This document shows positions 8,976 to 18,488 of a stretch of 64,000 bases of DNA, one piece after another. Within the stretch, counting starts at the first letter, position 1; each line of letters opens with the position of its first letter. Source of the DNA: Sphingomonas sp. BK345 (GTDB lineage Bacteria; Pseudomonadota; Alphaproteobacteria; Sphingomonadales; Sphingomonadaceae). The stretch is taken from contig NZ_JACHZX010000002.1 of NCBI RefSeq assembly GCF_014193845.1, positions 310,001 to 374,000 of the forward strand, given 5' to 3'. The notes beneath the pieces are model-generated. The model had not been told where the DNA came from, searched no databases, and was given only the letters and a program-made list of their open reading frames with translations. The translations under genes were made by a program, and so were the position numbers.

Positions 8976-10271
8976 TCAGTGGAGGGGCTGGGGCTTCGCC
9001 GCGGAAGCGGGGTTCGTGGCGCCGCCGGCATCCGGTCGGTCCGACCTCGGCAACGTGCGACGCAGTTCACCTGATGCGCTCGAAGGCGAGGGGCTTTTCC
9101 CTCCCGCTTCCTCGCGCCGCCGCACGCCGTCCAGCGGCTCCGACCCGGACGGCGCCGCTCCCGACGGCGGGGCGAGCTGCGAGACCGCCTGGCGGCGCAT
9201 GCACAGGCCCGGGCCCGTGCGCGGGAACTCCTTGCAGTTCCACAGCATCCGCTCGATCCCCGCGTCCTTGTTGCGGAGATAGCTGAATGACATCGCCGCG
9301 ATCTGCGGCGGCGTCATCGTCGCCGACCCCGGCAGCTGCGCGCGATCCGTCCAGCCCATGAACTTGCACCGCGCGCGCTCGCCGCACGCCGCGCGCGCGG
9401 CGTCGATATAGCGCTCGGGCGAGTCGCTACCCAGCAGCATCGCGAAGGCGTCCTCATCACCCACCAGCGGCGTCGCCGCCGGTGCCGGCGCGCCCGCGCC
9501 CGCGAGCAATGGCGCCGCCGCGGCGGTCGCGGTCTCCGCCTCGGTCAGCGCGGCCCCGAGCTGGTGCGCGGGCGACACCGGTGCCAGCGCGGCGATCACC
9601 GGCTCGGCGCTCGACACCGTGCGGCGAAAGGCAGGGGGCGTGCCCCACCAGCCGGTCCAGCGAAAGAACAGATGGGTGTGGACCTCGGCGATCTTGTCGA
9701 GGCTGGAGCTCCAATAGGGCACCACCCAATCGGTATGGTAATGCGTGGCATAGCCGACCTTCTTCTCGACCTTGCCCGCCAGCGCGTCCGCCGCGACCCT
9801 GCGCGCGCGCTCCCACGCCGGCGCGCTGGGATGCCGCGCCAGCGCACCGTCGCAGGTGAAGGTGAACTGGCACCCGGTGTTGCGCTCCGCGCCCTGGAAC
9901 ACGACGCCGCATACCGTCTTCGGGAAAGCGGGATGGCGCAGACGGTTGAGCACCACCTGCACCACCGCGCGCTGGCCGGCGGGATCGTCGCCGGCCTCGT
10001 ACCAGGCCGCGGCGGCAAGACAGTCGGTCGCGCGCGCCAGCGCGGCGCTGTCGCCGGCGAAGCGGAACGGCTGCGCCGCCGGCTTGGGCCCGCGCACGAA
10101 GGGGATGCCGGCGTTGTAGGCGCGCGCCTCCTCGGCGGTGAGGTCCTGCAGTTCGACCGGCTCGACCTCGGGCAGCTCGGTCGGGGGCGCGACCCGCTGC
10201 GGCGGGCGCACCTTGGCGGCGATCGCACGCGGCACTGCGGGTGCGCGCTGGATCACCACCAGCGGGCCCAT
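8976..10271 (-). CDS. SleB-type cell wall hydrolase
   Basis: 431 residues from the first standard start codon. The central segment (CLAAAAWYEAGDDPAGQRAVVQVVLNR, then KTVCGVVFQG, CQFTFTCDG and ATHYHTDWVVPYWSSSLDKI) is the hydrolase_2 (SleB/CwlJ) catalytic domain, which cleaves peptidoglycan. The C-terminal third is low-complexity, with a Cys-containing segment (ARCKFMGW, WNCKEFPRTGPGLC). The reading frame stays open upstream to the cysK stop and encodes a hydrophobic stretch (GAILGGIALLAIMGPLVVI). This hints that the true start is a CTG at 10331, behind a GGAG. Follows MFS and cysK on the same strand. Confidence 0.82.
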   Translation of the reverse strand: MGPLVVIQRAPAVPRAIAAKVRPPQRVAPPTELPEVEPVELQDLTAEEARAYNAGIPFVRGPKPAAQPFRFAGDSAALARATDCLAAAAWYEAGDDPAGQRAVVQVVLNRLRHPAFPKTVCGVVFQGAERNTGCQFTFTCDGALARHPSAPAWERARRVAADALAGKVEKKVGYATHYHTDWVVPYWSSSLDKIAEVHTHLFFRWTGWWGTPPAFRRTVSSAEPVIAALAPVSPAHQLGAALTEAETATAAAAPLLAGAGAPAPAATPLVGDEDAFAMLLGSDSPERYIDAARAACGERARCKFMGWTDRAQLPGSATMTPPQIAAMSFSYLRNKDAGIERMLWNCKEFPRTGPGLCMRRQAVSQLAPPSGAAPSGSEPLDGVRRREEAGGKSPSPSSASGELRRTLPRSDRPDAGGATNPASAAKPQPLH

Positions 10272-10332
10272 GATCGCCAGCAGCGCGATGCCGCCGAGGA
10301 TCGCGCCCGTCCGAGTGCCGACGCCGCCCAGC

Positions 10333-11253
10333 TCAATTCTCCGGCAGGAAGTCCGGCACCGAGAGATAGCGCTCGCCGGTGTCGTAGTTGAAGCCGAGCA
10401 CGCGCACGTCGTCGGGCAGGTCGGGCAACTTTTGCAGGATCGCGGCGAGCGTCGCGCCCGAGGAGATGCCGACCAGCATGCCTTCCTCGCGTGCGGCGCG
10501 GCGCGCCATGTCCTTGGCCACCGCGGCGTCGACCTCGATCACGCCGTCGAGCGCCTGGGTGTGGAGGTTGGCGGGGATAAAGCCAGCGCCGATCCCCTGG
10601 ATCGGGTGCGGCCCGGCCTGGCCGCCCGAGATCACCGGCGAGGCCTGAGGTTCGACCGCGAAGACTTTAAGATTAGGCCATTCCTTCTTCAGCGTCTCGG
10701 CCACGCCGGTGATGTGGCCGCCGGTGCCGACGCCGGTGATGATGACGTCGATCGGCGAGTCGCGGAAATCCTTGAGGATCTCCTGCGCGGTGGTGCGGAC
10801 ATGGACGTCGACGTTGGCGGGGTTCTCGAACTGCTGCGGCATCCACGCGCCCGGCGTCTGCTCGACCAGCTCGAGCGCGCGCTCGATCGCCCCCTTCATG
10901 CCCTTCTCGCGCGGGGTGAGATCGAACTGCGCGCCATAGGCGAGCATCAGCCGGCGGCGCTCGAGGCTCATGCTCTCGGGCATGACCAGGATCAGCTTAT
11001 AGCCCTTCACCGCGGCGACCATGGCGAGGCCGATCCCGGTGTTGCCGCTGGTCGGCTCGACGATTGTGCCGCCCGGCTGGAGCGCGCCCGACGCCTCGGC
11101 CGCCTCGATCATCGCCAGCGCGATGCGGTCCTTGATCGAGCCGCCGGGATTGGATCGCTCGGACTTGATCCACACTTCCGAGCCCGGGAACAGCTTGCGG
11201 ACTCGGATATGCGGCGTGTTGCCGATCGTCTCCAGGATGGTCTGGGCCTTCAT
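10333..11253 (-). CDS. cysK: cysteine synthase A
   Basis: 306 residues, normal length. PLP enzyme that makes L-cysteine from O-acetylserine and sulfide in the cytoplasm. The cofactor lysine is K41 in [15 protein letters not shown]. The substrate loop [12 protein letters not shown] and the PLP-phosphate loop [10 protein letters not shown] are present. Its ATG overlaps the stop of the MFS gene as ATGA, so the two are translationally coupled. It could equally be labelled CysM by weaker homology, but the loop sequences favour CysK. Confidence 0.94.
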   Translation of the reverse strand: MKAQTILETIGNTPHIRVRKLFPGSEVWIKSERSNPGGSIKDRIALAMIEAAEASGALQPGGTIVEPTSGNTGIGLAMVAAVKGYKLILVMPESMSLERRRLMLAYGAQFDLTPREKGMKGAIERALELVEQTPGAWMPQQFENPANVDVHVRTTAQEILKDFRDSPIDVIITGVGTGGHITGVAETLKKEWPNLKVFAVEPQASPVISGGQAGPHPIQGIGAGFIPANLHTQALDGVIEVDAAVAKDMARRAAREEGMLVGISSGATLAAILQKLPDLPDDVRVLGFNYDTGERYLSVPDFLPEN

Positions 11254-12617
11254 GGCTGCGCTACTCCGTGCTGGGGTTCTGTCTCTAGCATCTCGGGCGG
11301 GTCAAAGGTCCGTGCGTTCTTGAGTTCCGGGAACAGCCGCGACCACAGCAGCGTGATCGCGATCGCGCCGACCCCGCCGAACACCACCGCGCCGACCGGT
11401 CCGAGCAGCGACGCCATCAACCCGCTCTCCGCCTCGCCGAGCTCGTTAGAGGCCGAGATGGTGAGCTGCGACACCGCGCTGACGCGGCCGCGCATCGAGT
11501 CGGGCGTGTGGAGCTGGATCAGCGAGGTGCGGACATAGACCGACACCATGTCCGCCCCGCCCGCGACGATCAGTCCGACGAGGCTAAGCAGGAAGTCGGT
11601 CTGGAGCACCGGCAGCCCGGCACCGAGCGCGACATGGGTGATGCCGAGCGCATCGGTTACCTGCGTCGCCACGCCGAAGGTGAGGATGCCGAGCCCGAAG
11701 ACCACCACCGAGGCGAGCATCTTCACGCCGACGTTGCGCTTCATCGGCCGGAACGAGAACCAGATCGCCGTGCTCGCCGCGCCGATCCCCATCCCTGCCG
11801 CGAGCACGCCGAGCCCGGAGGCGCCGACCTGGAGGATGTCGCGCGCGAAGATCGGCAGCAGCGCGGTCGCGCCCGCCAGCAGCACGGCGAACAGGTCGAG
11901 CGTGATCGCCGCGAGCACCAGCCGGTTGCGGCGGACATAGGCGAAGCCGTCGAGGATGCGCTGAAGCGGGCGGCGGTCCTTCTGCGCGGGCGGCTGCGGC
12001 ACCTTGCCGATCAGGAACATCAGCCCGAGCGCGAGCAGCAGCAGCCCCGAGATGACCCCGTACGCCACGTCGGGGTGGATCGCGTAGAGCAGCCCGCCGA
12101 CGCTCGGCCCCGCGATCGTGCCGAACTGCCAGGCGATCGAGGAGATCGCGATCGCGGTCGGCAGGCTTTCCTTGGGCACGAGATTCGGCGCCAGCGCGGA
12201 ATAGGCCGGCCCCGAGAAGGCGCGGGCGACCCCGATCAGGACAGCGGACACGAAAAGATATGGAAGGCCAAGCTGACCCGACCAGGTGAGCAGCCCCAGC
12301 GTCGCGGCGTTGAGCACCAGCAGCGCGGTGGTGCCGCGCACGATCCAGCGCCGGTCCACCGTGTCCGCCACCAGTCCGACCACGGGCGTCAGCAGGAACA
12401 GGGGGATGAACTGCACCAGCCCGATCATGCCGAGGAGAAAGGCGGCGTCGCGGATGTCCAGGGTCTGGCGCGCGAGGCCATAGACCTGCCAGCCGATGAT
12501 GATCGCCTGCGCGCTGATAGCGATGGTGCCCGAGAAGCGCGCCAGCCAGTAAGCGCGAAAATTGGCGATGCGCAAAGGATGGCGCGGCGCGGCCGGCGGG
12601 TCGATCGGAGCGTGCAT
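11250..12617 (-). CDS. MFS transporter, EntS-like exporter family
   Basis: 455 residues with about 12 hydrophobic membrane segments. The N-terminus ([27 protein letters not shown]) and the central loop before [17 protein letters not shown] are typical of the MFS_3 group, which includes the enterobactin exporter EntS and many drug or metabolite efflux proteins. The substrate is unknown. Coupled by a 4-base overlap to cysK; this could mean export of a cysteine-related compound, but that is only inferred from position. Confidence 0.85.
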   Translation of the reverse strand: MHAPIDPPAAPRHPLRIANFRAYWLARFSGTIAISAQAIIIGWQVYGLARQTLDIRDAAFLLGMIGLVQFIPLFLLTPVVGLVADTVDRRWIVRGTTALLVLNAATLGLLTWSGQLGLPYLFVSAVLIGVARAFSGPAYSALAPNLVPKESLPTAIAISSIAWQFGTIAGPSVGGLLYAIHPDVAYGVISGLLLLALGLMFLIGKVPQPPAQKDRRPLQRILDGFAYVRRNRLVLAAITLDLFAVLLAGATALLPIFARDILQVGASGLGVLAAGMGIGAASTAIWFSFRPMKRNVGVKMLASVVVFGLGILTFGVATQVTDALGITHVALGAGLPVLQTDFLLSLVGLIVAGGADMVSVYVRTSLIQLHTPDSMRGRVSAVSQLTISASNELGEAESGLMASLLGPVGAVVFGGVGAIAITLLWSRLFPELKNARTFDPPEMLETEPQHGVAQP

Positions 12618-12731
12618 CGGACCAGCGGCGTAGACCCGCGCTGAAACCCTTGCAACCCGGTGGGGTTTGCAGTCCGACGCGACCCGCGCCTATAGGCGCC
12701 CATCTCCCCAAGGAATGAGGTCCTGTCCATC

Positions 12732-13802
12732 GTGGCAAAAGCCCCAGCACGCAGCCCGGCAATGGCCGGCGATACGCCCCCCGCCGACCCGATGAAGACG
12801 AATCGCGAGCGCCCGTCGGACCCGCGTCCGTATGAGGCGAGCAAGGAAGAGCTGCTCAAATTCTACGAGGACATGCTGCTGATCCGCCGCTTCGAGGAGA
12901 AGGCCGGGCAGCTCTATGGTCTCGGCCTGATCGGCGGCTTCTGCCACCTCTATATCGGTCAGGAAGCGGTCGCGGTCGGGCTCCAGTCGGCGCTGACCGA
13001 TGCCGATTCGGTGATCACCGGCTATCGCGACCACGGCCATATGCTGCTGTGCGGGATCCCGCCCAAGGACGTGATGGCGGAGCTGACCGGGCGTCAGGCC
13101 GGCATCTCCAAGGGCAAGGGCGGCTCGATGCACATGTTCAGCGTCGAGCATAAGTTCTACGGTGGCCACGGCATCGTCGGCGCACAGGTGTCGCTCGGCG
13201 CCGGTCTCGCCTTCAAGCACAAGTACAGCGAGGACGGCGGCGTCTGCCTCGCCTATTTCGGCGACGGTGCGGCCAACCAGGGCCAGGTGTACGAGGCCTT
13301 CAACATGGCCGAGCTGTGGAAGCTCCCGATCATCTTCGTGATCGAGAACAACCAGTACGCCATGGGCACCAGCGTCAACCGCGCCTCGTCCGAGGACCAG
13401 CTGTACAAGCGCGGCGAGAGCTTCCGCATTCCCGGCCTGCAGATCGACGGCATGGACGTGCTGGCGGCGCGCGGCGCGGCGGAGGAGGCGCTCGCCTGGG
13501 TACGCGCGGGCAAGGGGCCGATCATCCTCGAGATGAAGACCTATCGCTATCGCGGCCACTCGATGTCCGATCCCGCCAAATACCGCTCGCGCGACGAGGT
13601 GCAGGCGGTGCGCGACAAGTCCGACCCGATCGAGGCGGTGAAGCGGACGCTGTCGGAGCTGCACGGCGCCAAGGAAGAGGACTTCAAGGCGATCGAGCAG
13701 CGTATCCGCAAGCAGGTCAACGAGTCGGCCGATTTCGCCGAGAGCACCCCCGAGCCGGATCCTGCCGAACTGTATACCGACGTCCTGGTGGAGAAGTATT
13801 GA
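12732..13802 (+). CDS. pdhA: pyruvate dehydrogenase E1 component, alpha subunit
   Basis: 356 residues from GTG. Thiamine-diphosphate-dependent subunit that, with PdhB, decarboxylates pyruvate and reductively acetylates the lipoyl group of E2. The ThDP motif is [21 protein letters not shown] followed by ENNQYAMGT. The heterotetramer loop [19 protein letters not shown] is intact. The first 30 residues are a polar extension of low conservation, so an internal ATG (giving MKTNRERPS) is a possible alternative start. pdhB follows after one base. Confidence 0.94.
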   Translation: MAKAPARSPAMAGDTPPADPMKTNRERPSDPRPYEASKEELLKFYEDMLLIRRFEEKAGQLYGLGLIGGFCHLYIGQEAVAVGLQSALTDADSVITGYRDHGHMLLCGIPPKDVMAELTGRQAGISKGKGGSMHMFSVEHKFYGGHGIVGAQVSLGAGLAFKHKYSEDGGVCLAYFGDGAANQGQVYEAFNMAELWKLPIIFVIENNQYAMGTSVNRASSEDQLYKRGESFRIPGLQIDGMDVLAARGAAEEALAWVRAGKGPIILEMKTYRYRGHSMSDPAKYRSRDEVQAVRDKSDPIEAVKRTLSELHGAKEEDFKAIEQRIRKQVNESADFAESTPEPDPAELYTDVLVEKY

Positions 13803-13803
13803 G

Positions 13804-15243
13804 ATGGCGATCGACATCAAGATGCCGGCGCTGTCCCCGACGATGGAGGAGGGCACGCTCGCCAAGTGGCTCGTCAAGGAAGGCGACACGGTGAAGTCCG
13901 GCGACATCATGGCCGAGATCGAGACCGATAAGGCGACGATGGAGTTCGAGGCGGTCGACGAGGGCACCGTCACCAAGATCCTGGTGGCCGAGGGCACCGA
14001 CGGGGTGAAGGTCGGCACCGTGATCCTGCAGCTCGCCGGCGAGGGCGAGGAGGCGGGGTCGGCGGACTCGGCCGGTGCCGCCGCGACCAAGGACGATTCG
14101 CCGCGCGGCGACGCGCAGGCCGACGAGAAGAAGTCGGACACGGTCGAGGACTCGGCGCACCCCGCGCAGGAGAAGGTCGATACCGGCGCGCGCCAGCTGT
14201 TCGAGGCCGCTTCGCACACGTCCGAGGTGAGCGACCCGGCGGTGCCCGCGGGTACCGAGATGGTGAAGCAGACCGTCCGCGAGGCGCTGCGCGACGCGAT
14301 GGCCGAGGAGATGCGCGCCGACGCGCGCGTGTTCGTGATGGGCGAGGAGGTCGCGCAGTACCAGGGCGCCTATAAGGTGACCCAGGGCCTGCTCGACGAG
14401 TTCGGCGACAAGCGCGTGATCGATACGCCGATCACCGAATACGGCTTCGCCGGCGTCGGCACCGGCGCGGCGATGGGCGGGCTGAAGCCGATCGTCGAGT
14501 TCATGACGTTCAACTTCGCCATGCAGGCGATCGACCATATCATCAACTCGGCCGCGAAGACCAACTACATGTCGGGCGGCCAGATGCGCTGCCCGATCGT
14601 GTTCCGCGGCCCCAACGGCGCGGCGAGCCGAGTCGGCGCGCAGCACTCGCAGAACTACGGCCCGTGGTACGCCAGCGTCCCCGGCCTGATCGTGATCGCG
14701 CCCTATGACGCGGCCGACGCCAAGGGCCTGCTCAAGGCGGCGATCCGCAGCCAGGACCCGGTCGTGTTCCTCGAGAACGAGCTGCTCTACGGCCGCTCGT
14801 TCGAGGTGCCCAAGCTGGACGATTGGGTGCTGCCGATCGGCAAGGCGCGCATCATGCGCCAGGGCAAGGACGTGACGATCGTGAGCTACTCGATCGGCGT
14901 CGGGCTCGCGCTAGAGGCGGCCGAGAAGCTGGCGGGCGAGGGCTTCGAGGCCGAGGTGATCGACCTGCGCACGCTGCGCCCGCTCGACACCAAGACGGTG
15001 CTCAAGAGCCTCGCCAAGACCAACCGCCTGGTGGTGGTGGAAGAGGGCTGGCCGACCTGCTCCATCGCCTCGGAGATCGCCGCGGTGGTGATGGAGCAGG
15101 GCTTCGACGACCTCGACGCCCCGGTGCTGCGCGTCACCAACGAGGACGTGCCGCTGCCCTATGCCGCCAACCTCGAGAAGCTGGCGCTGATCTCCGCGGA
15201 CAAGATCGTCGCCGCGGTGAAGAAAGTGACCTACCGCAAGTGA
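13804..15243 (+). CDS. pdhB: pyruvate dehydrogenase E1 component, beta subunit, with lipoyl domain
   Basis: 479 residues: an N-terminal lipoyl domain (about 1-80) with the lipoylated lysine K43 in [11 protein letters not shown], an acidic/alanine-rich linker (about 85-150), then the E1-beta transketolase domain (about 155-479) with [17 protein letters not shown] and the Arg/Pro-rich interface. Lipoyl-bearing PdhB is known from several alphaproteobacteria. It starts one base after pdhA and ends just before a strong palindromic terminator. The E2 gene is not in the window; E3 (lpdA) lies at the right end. Confidence 0.95.
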   Translation: MAIDIKMPALSPTMEEGTLAKWLVKEGDTVKSGDIMAEIETDKATMEFEAVDEGTVTKILVAEGTDGVKVGTVILQLAGEGEEAGSADSAGAAATKDDSPRGDAQADEKKSDTVEDSAHPAQEKVDTGARQLFEAASHTSEVSDPAVPAGTEMVKQTVREALRDAMAEEMRADARVFVMGEEVAQYQGAYKVTQGLLDEFGDKRVIDTPITEYGFAGVGTGAAMGGLKPIVEFMTFNFAMQAIDHIINSAAKTNYMSGGQMRCPIVFRGPNGAASRVGAQHSQNYGPWYASVPGLIVIAPYDAADAKGLLKAAIRSQDPVVFLENELLYGRSFEVPKLDDWVLPIGKARIMRQGKDVTIVSYSIGVGLALEAAEKLAGEGFEAEVIDLRTLRPLDTKTVLKSLAKTNRLVVVEEGWPTCSIASEIAAVVMEQGFDDLDAPVLRVTNEDVPLPYAANLEKLALISADKIVAAVKKVTYRK

Positions 15244-15254
15244 CCGTGCCGGCG

Positions 15255-15290
15255 AAGCGGGTAAGTGGCGCGCGCGCCACTTACCCGCTT
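15255..15290. terminator. perfect 36-bp palindrome between convergent genes
   Basis: An exact palindrome with 18-base arms (aagcgggtaagtggcgcg and its complement) sits 11 bases after the pdhB stop and about 50 bases from the stop of the convergent Tad gene. It would form a long hairpin in RNA from either strand. No clear T-run follows, but position and symmetry support a bidirectional terminator. Confidence 0.7.
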
Positions 15291-15342
15291 CCGTGGTGCG
15301 CCATTCGTTGCGCGATGATCTACACGTGACGCTCGCTGTCGC

Positions 15343-15996
15343 TTACAACCCGTCCGCGGTCGTGCACTTGCTCTTGGCGGGAAACTGATCGACCGAGGAG
15401 GGCGTCTGGAACTGCGTGCTGCGCGCGCGATAAGTCGCGGTGCGGGTGATCGCGGTGCCGAGATCGATCCAGCCGAAGGGTCGGCGGCTGATCAGCGGCT
15501 GGTAATCGTAGGTCACCTGCACGTGGAACAGGATCTCATCCAGCGGCAGCGCCCGGCTGGCCGGCAGGGTCGCCAGCGCGCTCGACTGTGCGCAGCCGAG
15601 CAGCGGGGTCGCCGCGACGTAATTGCCGTCGAAGCGCTGCCACAGAAAGCGCTTCTCGATCACGCCGTCGCCGTCGTTGTCGGTCCCCTTCACGCTGCTG
15701 ATCACCACGCGCCCGTGGTTGCGCAGGTCGAAAGGCTGAGCGGTGATGTCGATCGCGCTGAACAGGTCGTAGATCTGCTTCTCGCTCGCGCCGACCGAGC
15801 CGACGCCGCTCTGCGCCACCAGATCCGCCGTCATCGAGGCGAGCCGCTGCGCGCGATTGTTCGCCATCACCCAGTTGGCGAACTCGAGCCCGGTGAGCAC
15901 GAAACCGAGGAACAGCGGCATGACGAGCGCGAGCTCGAGCATGGCCACGGCGCGGCGCTCGCGGGCGAGCCGGGCGAGCAGAGCGCGGGCGCTCAC
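15343..15996 (-). CDS. TadE/TadG-family pilus assembly protein
   Basis: 217 residues from a GTG overlapping the previous stop (GTGA). The N-terminal VAMLELALVMPLFLGFVLTGLEF is the TadE-like signature: a short charged leader, then one membrane helix (about residues 18-40) with a glutamate at the start of the hydrophobic stretch, as in prepilin-like proteins. The rest is a secreted domain with no known catalytic motif. It is the last gene of a three-gene minus-strand set for minor pseudopilins of a Flp/Tad apparatus. An in-frame upstream extension is rejected because it reads antisense into the neighbour. Confidence 0.8.
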   Translation of the reverse strand: MSARALLARLARERRAVAMLELALVMPLFLGFVLTGLEFANWVMANNRAQRLASMTADLVAQSGVGSVGASEKQIYDLFSAIDITAQPFDLRNHGRVVISSVKGTDNDGDGVIEKRFLWQRFDGNYVAATPLLGCAQSSALATLPASRALPLDEILFHVQVTYDYQPLISRRPFGWIDLGTAITRTATYRARSTQFQTPSSVDQFPAKSKCTTADGL

Positions 15997-16571
15997 GAGG
16001 TGCGGCTCACGGCTTCGTTGCGCACCACGGTGGTGGCCGAGAGGTTGATCAGCGACCCCATCGCCCACTGCGTGCCGAGGAAGCCGAACAGCACCTTCTT
16101 GGGGTAGCGTACGGTGATGCTCAACACGTCGCCGGCGCCACCCATCGTCCCGGTGATCGGGGTGGCAGGGTCCCATTTACCGTTCTTGTTGCGGTCGGTG
16201 AAGGTCTCGCCCAGGTCGTACTTGCCGTTGCGGTTGGCGTCGGCATAGACTTCCGGATAGGCCGTGCTGAAATCAGCGAAGACGCGCGTATCGATCGACA
16301 TCTGCTGGCCGGTGGCGAGCGGGAAGCTGCTCATCGCGGTGGTGATGCTCTGGCGCATCACCGTATCGCGCGCGGCCTGGCTGTTGTCGACGCTCGCGGT
16401 GGCGACGCGCGCGGCCTCGACCACGGCGCCGTCGAGCACCATGCGCGCGACCAGCATATGGCCGAGCTCGATCGTGCCGCACACCGCGCTGAGCACCACC
16501 GGCAGGATCAGCGCGAACTCGATCACGGTGGCGCCGCGGCGATCGCGGACGAGGGCGAGCGCGCGCGTCAT
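15993..16571 (-). CDS. TadE-like minor pseudopilin with Asp-rich calcium-type loops
   Basis: 192 residues. The start RDRRGATVIEFALILPVVLSAVCGTIELG is the classic TadE-like helix with Glu after the processing region. Around residues 115-140 are two consecutive Asp/Asn/Gly loops (DANRNGKYDLGE and DRNKNGKWDP) resembling calcium-binding EF-hand or dockerin loops, unusual enough to note. Its stop overlaps the start of the downstream Tad gene, and its start overlaps the stop of the vWA gene, so all three are coupled. Probably membrane-anchored with a periplasmic domain. Confidence 0.82.
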   Translation of the reverse strand: MTRALALVRDRRGATVIEFALILPVVLSAVCGTIELGHMLVARMVLDGAVVEAARVATASVDNSQAARDTVMRQSITTAMSSFPLATGQQMSIDTRVFADFSTAYPEVYADANRNGKYDLGETFTDRNKNGKWDPATPITGTMGGAGDVLSITVRYPKKVLFGFLGTQWAMGSLINLSATTVVRNEAVSRTS

Positions 16572-18436
16572 TGCGTCAGGTGCAGGTCGACGAGCTCGGC
16601 CGCGACGTTCTGGAACGCGGCGTTGAGCTGGGTGGCATCGCTGGTACGATACACGCGACCGGGAGCACAGGCGTTAAAGACGTTGTCGACCGCGGTGCTG
16701 TTCTTCACCAGCGTGATGATGTAAACGTCGGGGGCGTTATCTTCTCGCTGTATATTGGCGCAGGTCTTTGCGAAACGGCGCAGCATCTGTTCCTCGGCGC
16801 TGTCGCTGGTGGAAGAAATCGCTAGGTCGGACCAGCGCCCGTACCAAGTAAAGGTGCGATCGATATAGTTGTTCTGTGCTTCCGTGACTTCATTGAGGCC
16901 GTCGGTCATGAAGACGATAGCGCGGCGCGGCTTCTCGGCGGGTAGCCCGGTCGGCCGGGGGCGCGTGAAGACGTCGTCGCGGACGAGCAGGCGGTAACCC
17001 CATAGCAGGCCGGTGTGATGGATCGTGCCGTTCGCCGGCTTGATGGCGGCGTTCTTGTCGCGAATGTAGGACGTGTACTCCGCTTTCGTGCGATTGTAGA
17101 GCGGCAGCATCGCTTCCTCAGGGCACTGCCAGTTGGGGCTGTTACCTGGGGTGTTGCCACTTGTCATGACAACGGAGGTACTGGGCTTGGCAGCCCAGGA
17201 GCTGTATTTTGGCAGCCGTGTCCAGTCGACTTTCCAGTTCGCGCCGATGCGAGTGCCGTCGCCGGATGCGTAATAACTGTCGTCCAGCCTGCGGATCACG
17301 TCGTTCTGCGTATTCGCGCTGCCATCCTCGTTCAATCCCATGTAATAATCATAAAGCCAAGACCGGTAGGCCGCGCTGTTGACCAGCTTCTGAGCGCCTG
17401 CGGCACCTTCGGGGGAAGCGTCGAGGCGATACAGATTCGAATTTCCGGCGGCCTGATAATAGTCGCTATCTTGATCGATAAGCTTGTTCGTGGGCACGCC
17501 GCCCGTGGCGGGCTTCTTGAACGTAGGAACATATATAGGCGGGATGAAGTAAGGCGCGACCGTCGGATTGCTTCCCTCGCCGGGAAGGGTGCGGGTGACG
17601 TCCCAGGCGTTCGGCTCGGACACGAAGCGATCGGCGCTCAGATCGCGCACCGTCGCGTCGTTCATGACGCAACCCTTCCACGCATAGGGATTGCTCGGCC
17701 AGGCGCCCCAATCGTTGACGAACCCGGCGTTGAAGCCGACCACGGGCGTGACCGAGTTGGGCCGCGCCTTCTCGAGCAATCTGCCGACGTTCACCGTGAT
17801 GTCATAGGGGATGAAGCCGAGCGCAAGGTCCTTGCGCTGCGTCCCGCCCTGAAAGAGGATGTCGACGAAGCTGTTCGACGCGTCCTTGAGCGCCTGGATG
17901 CGCGTCTTGCCGTTCGACAAGGGATCCGCCATCGAGCCGGTGTTGTCGAGCACCACCATGACCTCGAGCGTGCGCGGCTGGAGTTCGGCCTTGGCCACGG
18001 CGCGCATCGTCACGTCGCGAAAGCCGAACAGCCGCATGAACGACATGTCGAGCGTCGCCGCGGCGTTGACGGTGGTGACGTTGACGCCGTTGACGACCGC
18101 GAAGGTCGGCGTGACGATCACGTTGGTGGTGCCCATGTAGGCGGGCGAGCGCGAGAAATTGCCGTCGAAATAGGAGTCGACCTGCTTGCTGCGGCTGTTC
18201 GGGCTGTTGTCGGTGACGCCGAAGGCGCGCGCGCCGGCCAGCGCGGCGGCGTCGACCCCGGCTTGCAGCTGCGACTTGACGATATACATGCGGCCGACGT
18301 CGATTGCGCTGCCGAGCGAGCCGATGCCGACGACCAGTCCCGCTGCCATGATCCCGATCGTCGAGCCGCGCCGATCGTGCAGGAGTGGCGTCAGTCGGTA
18401 GCGGAGCGACGGGAACAAGCGGGATCGGCTGCGCAT
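16568..18436 (-). CDS. TadG-related protein with von Willebrand factor A domain
   Basis: 622 residues from the internal ATG (MRSRSRLFPS). An upstream in-frame ATG would run over the start region of the divergent gene. The N-terminal HDRRGSTIGIMAAGLVVGIGSLGSAIDVGR is a TadG-like membrane helix. The vWA domain follows with the MIDAS motif LDNTGSM (about residue 165) and ends with a long region of extracytoplasmic character. Likely a large pilus-associated adhesin-like subunit of a Tad system. No Flp pilin, CpaA or ATPase gene is nearby, so the main tad locus must be elsewhere if functional. Confidence 0.85.
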   Translation of the reverse strand: MRSRSRLFPSLRYRLTPLLHDRRGSTIGIMAAGLVVGIGSLGSAIDVGRMYIVKSQLQAGVDAAALAGARAFGVTDNSPNSRSKQVDSYFDGNFSRSPAYMGTTNVIVTPTFAVVNGVNVTTVNAAATLDMSFMRLFGFRDVTMRAVAKAELQPRTLEVMVVLDNTGSMADPLSNGKTRIQALKDASNSFVDILFQGGTQRKDLALGFIPYDITVNVGRLLEKARPNSVTPVVGFNAGFVNDWGAWPSNPYAWKGCVMNDATVRDLSADRFVSEPNAWDVTRTLPGEGSNPTVAPYFIPPIYVPTFKKPATGGVPTNKLIDQDSDYYQAAGNSNLYRLDASPEGAAGAQKLVNSAAYRSWLYDYYMGLNEDGSANTQNDVIRRLDDSYYASGDGTRIGANWKVDWTRLPKYSSWAAKPSTSVVMTSGNTPGNSPNWQCPEEAMLPLYNRTKAEYTSYIRDKNAAIKPANGTIHHTGLLWGYRLLVRDDVFTRPRPTGLPAEKPRRAIVFMTDGLNEVTEAQNNYIDRTFTWYGRWSDLAISSTSDSAEEQMLRRFAKTCANIQREDNAPDVYIITLVKNSTAVDNVFNACAPGRVYRTSDATQLNAAFQNVAAELVDLHLTQ

Positions 18437-18488
18437 CTGATACCTTCCGGTGCGCGGGCGGCGCGAACGTGGTGGAGCGACCGTTAGC

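Noticed and set aside
8976..9070. C-terminus of the cell wall hydrolase as a repeat insert
   Set aside because: The low-complexity tail lies next to the family B element but its DNA starts after the element's end at 8952, so overlap is not shown.
11508..12644. Long open frame antisense to the MFS transporter
   Set aside because: Charged, repetitive composition typical of shadows in GC-rich DNA; the opposite strand has a clear 12-helix protein.
17015..18487. 490-codon open frame antisense to the TadG-like gene
   Set aside because: No family pattern; the opposite strand has a vWA domain with an intact MIDAS motif.
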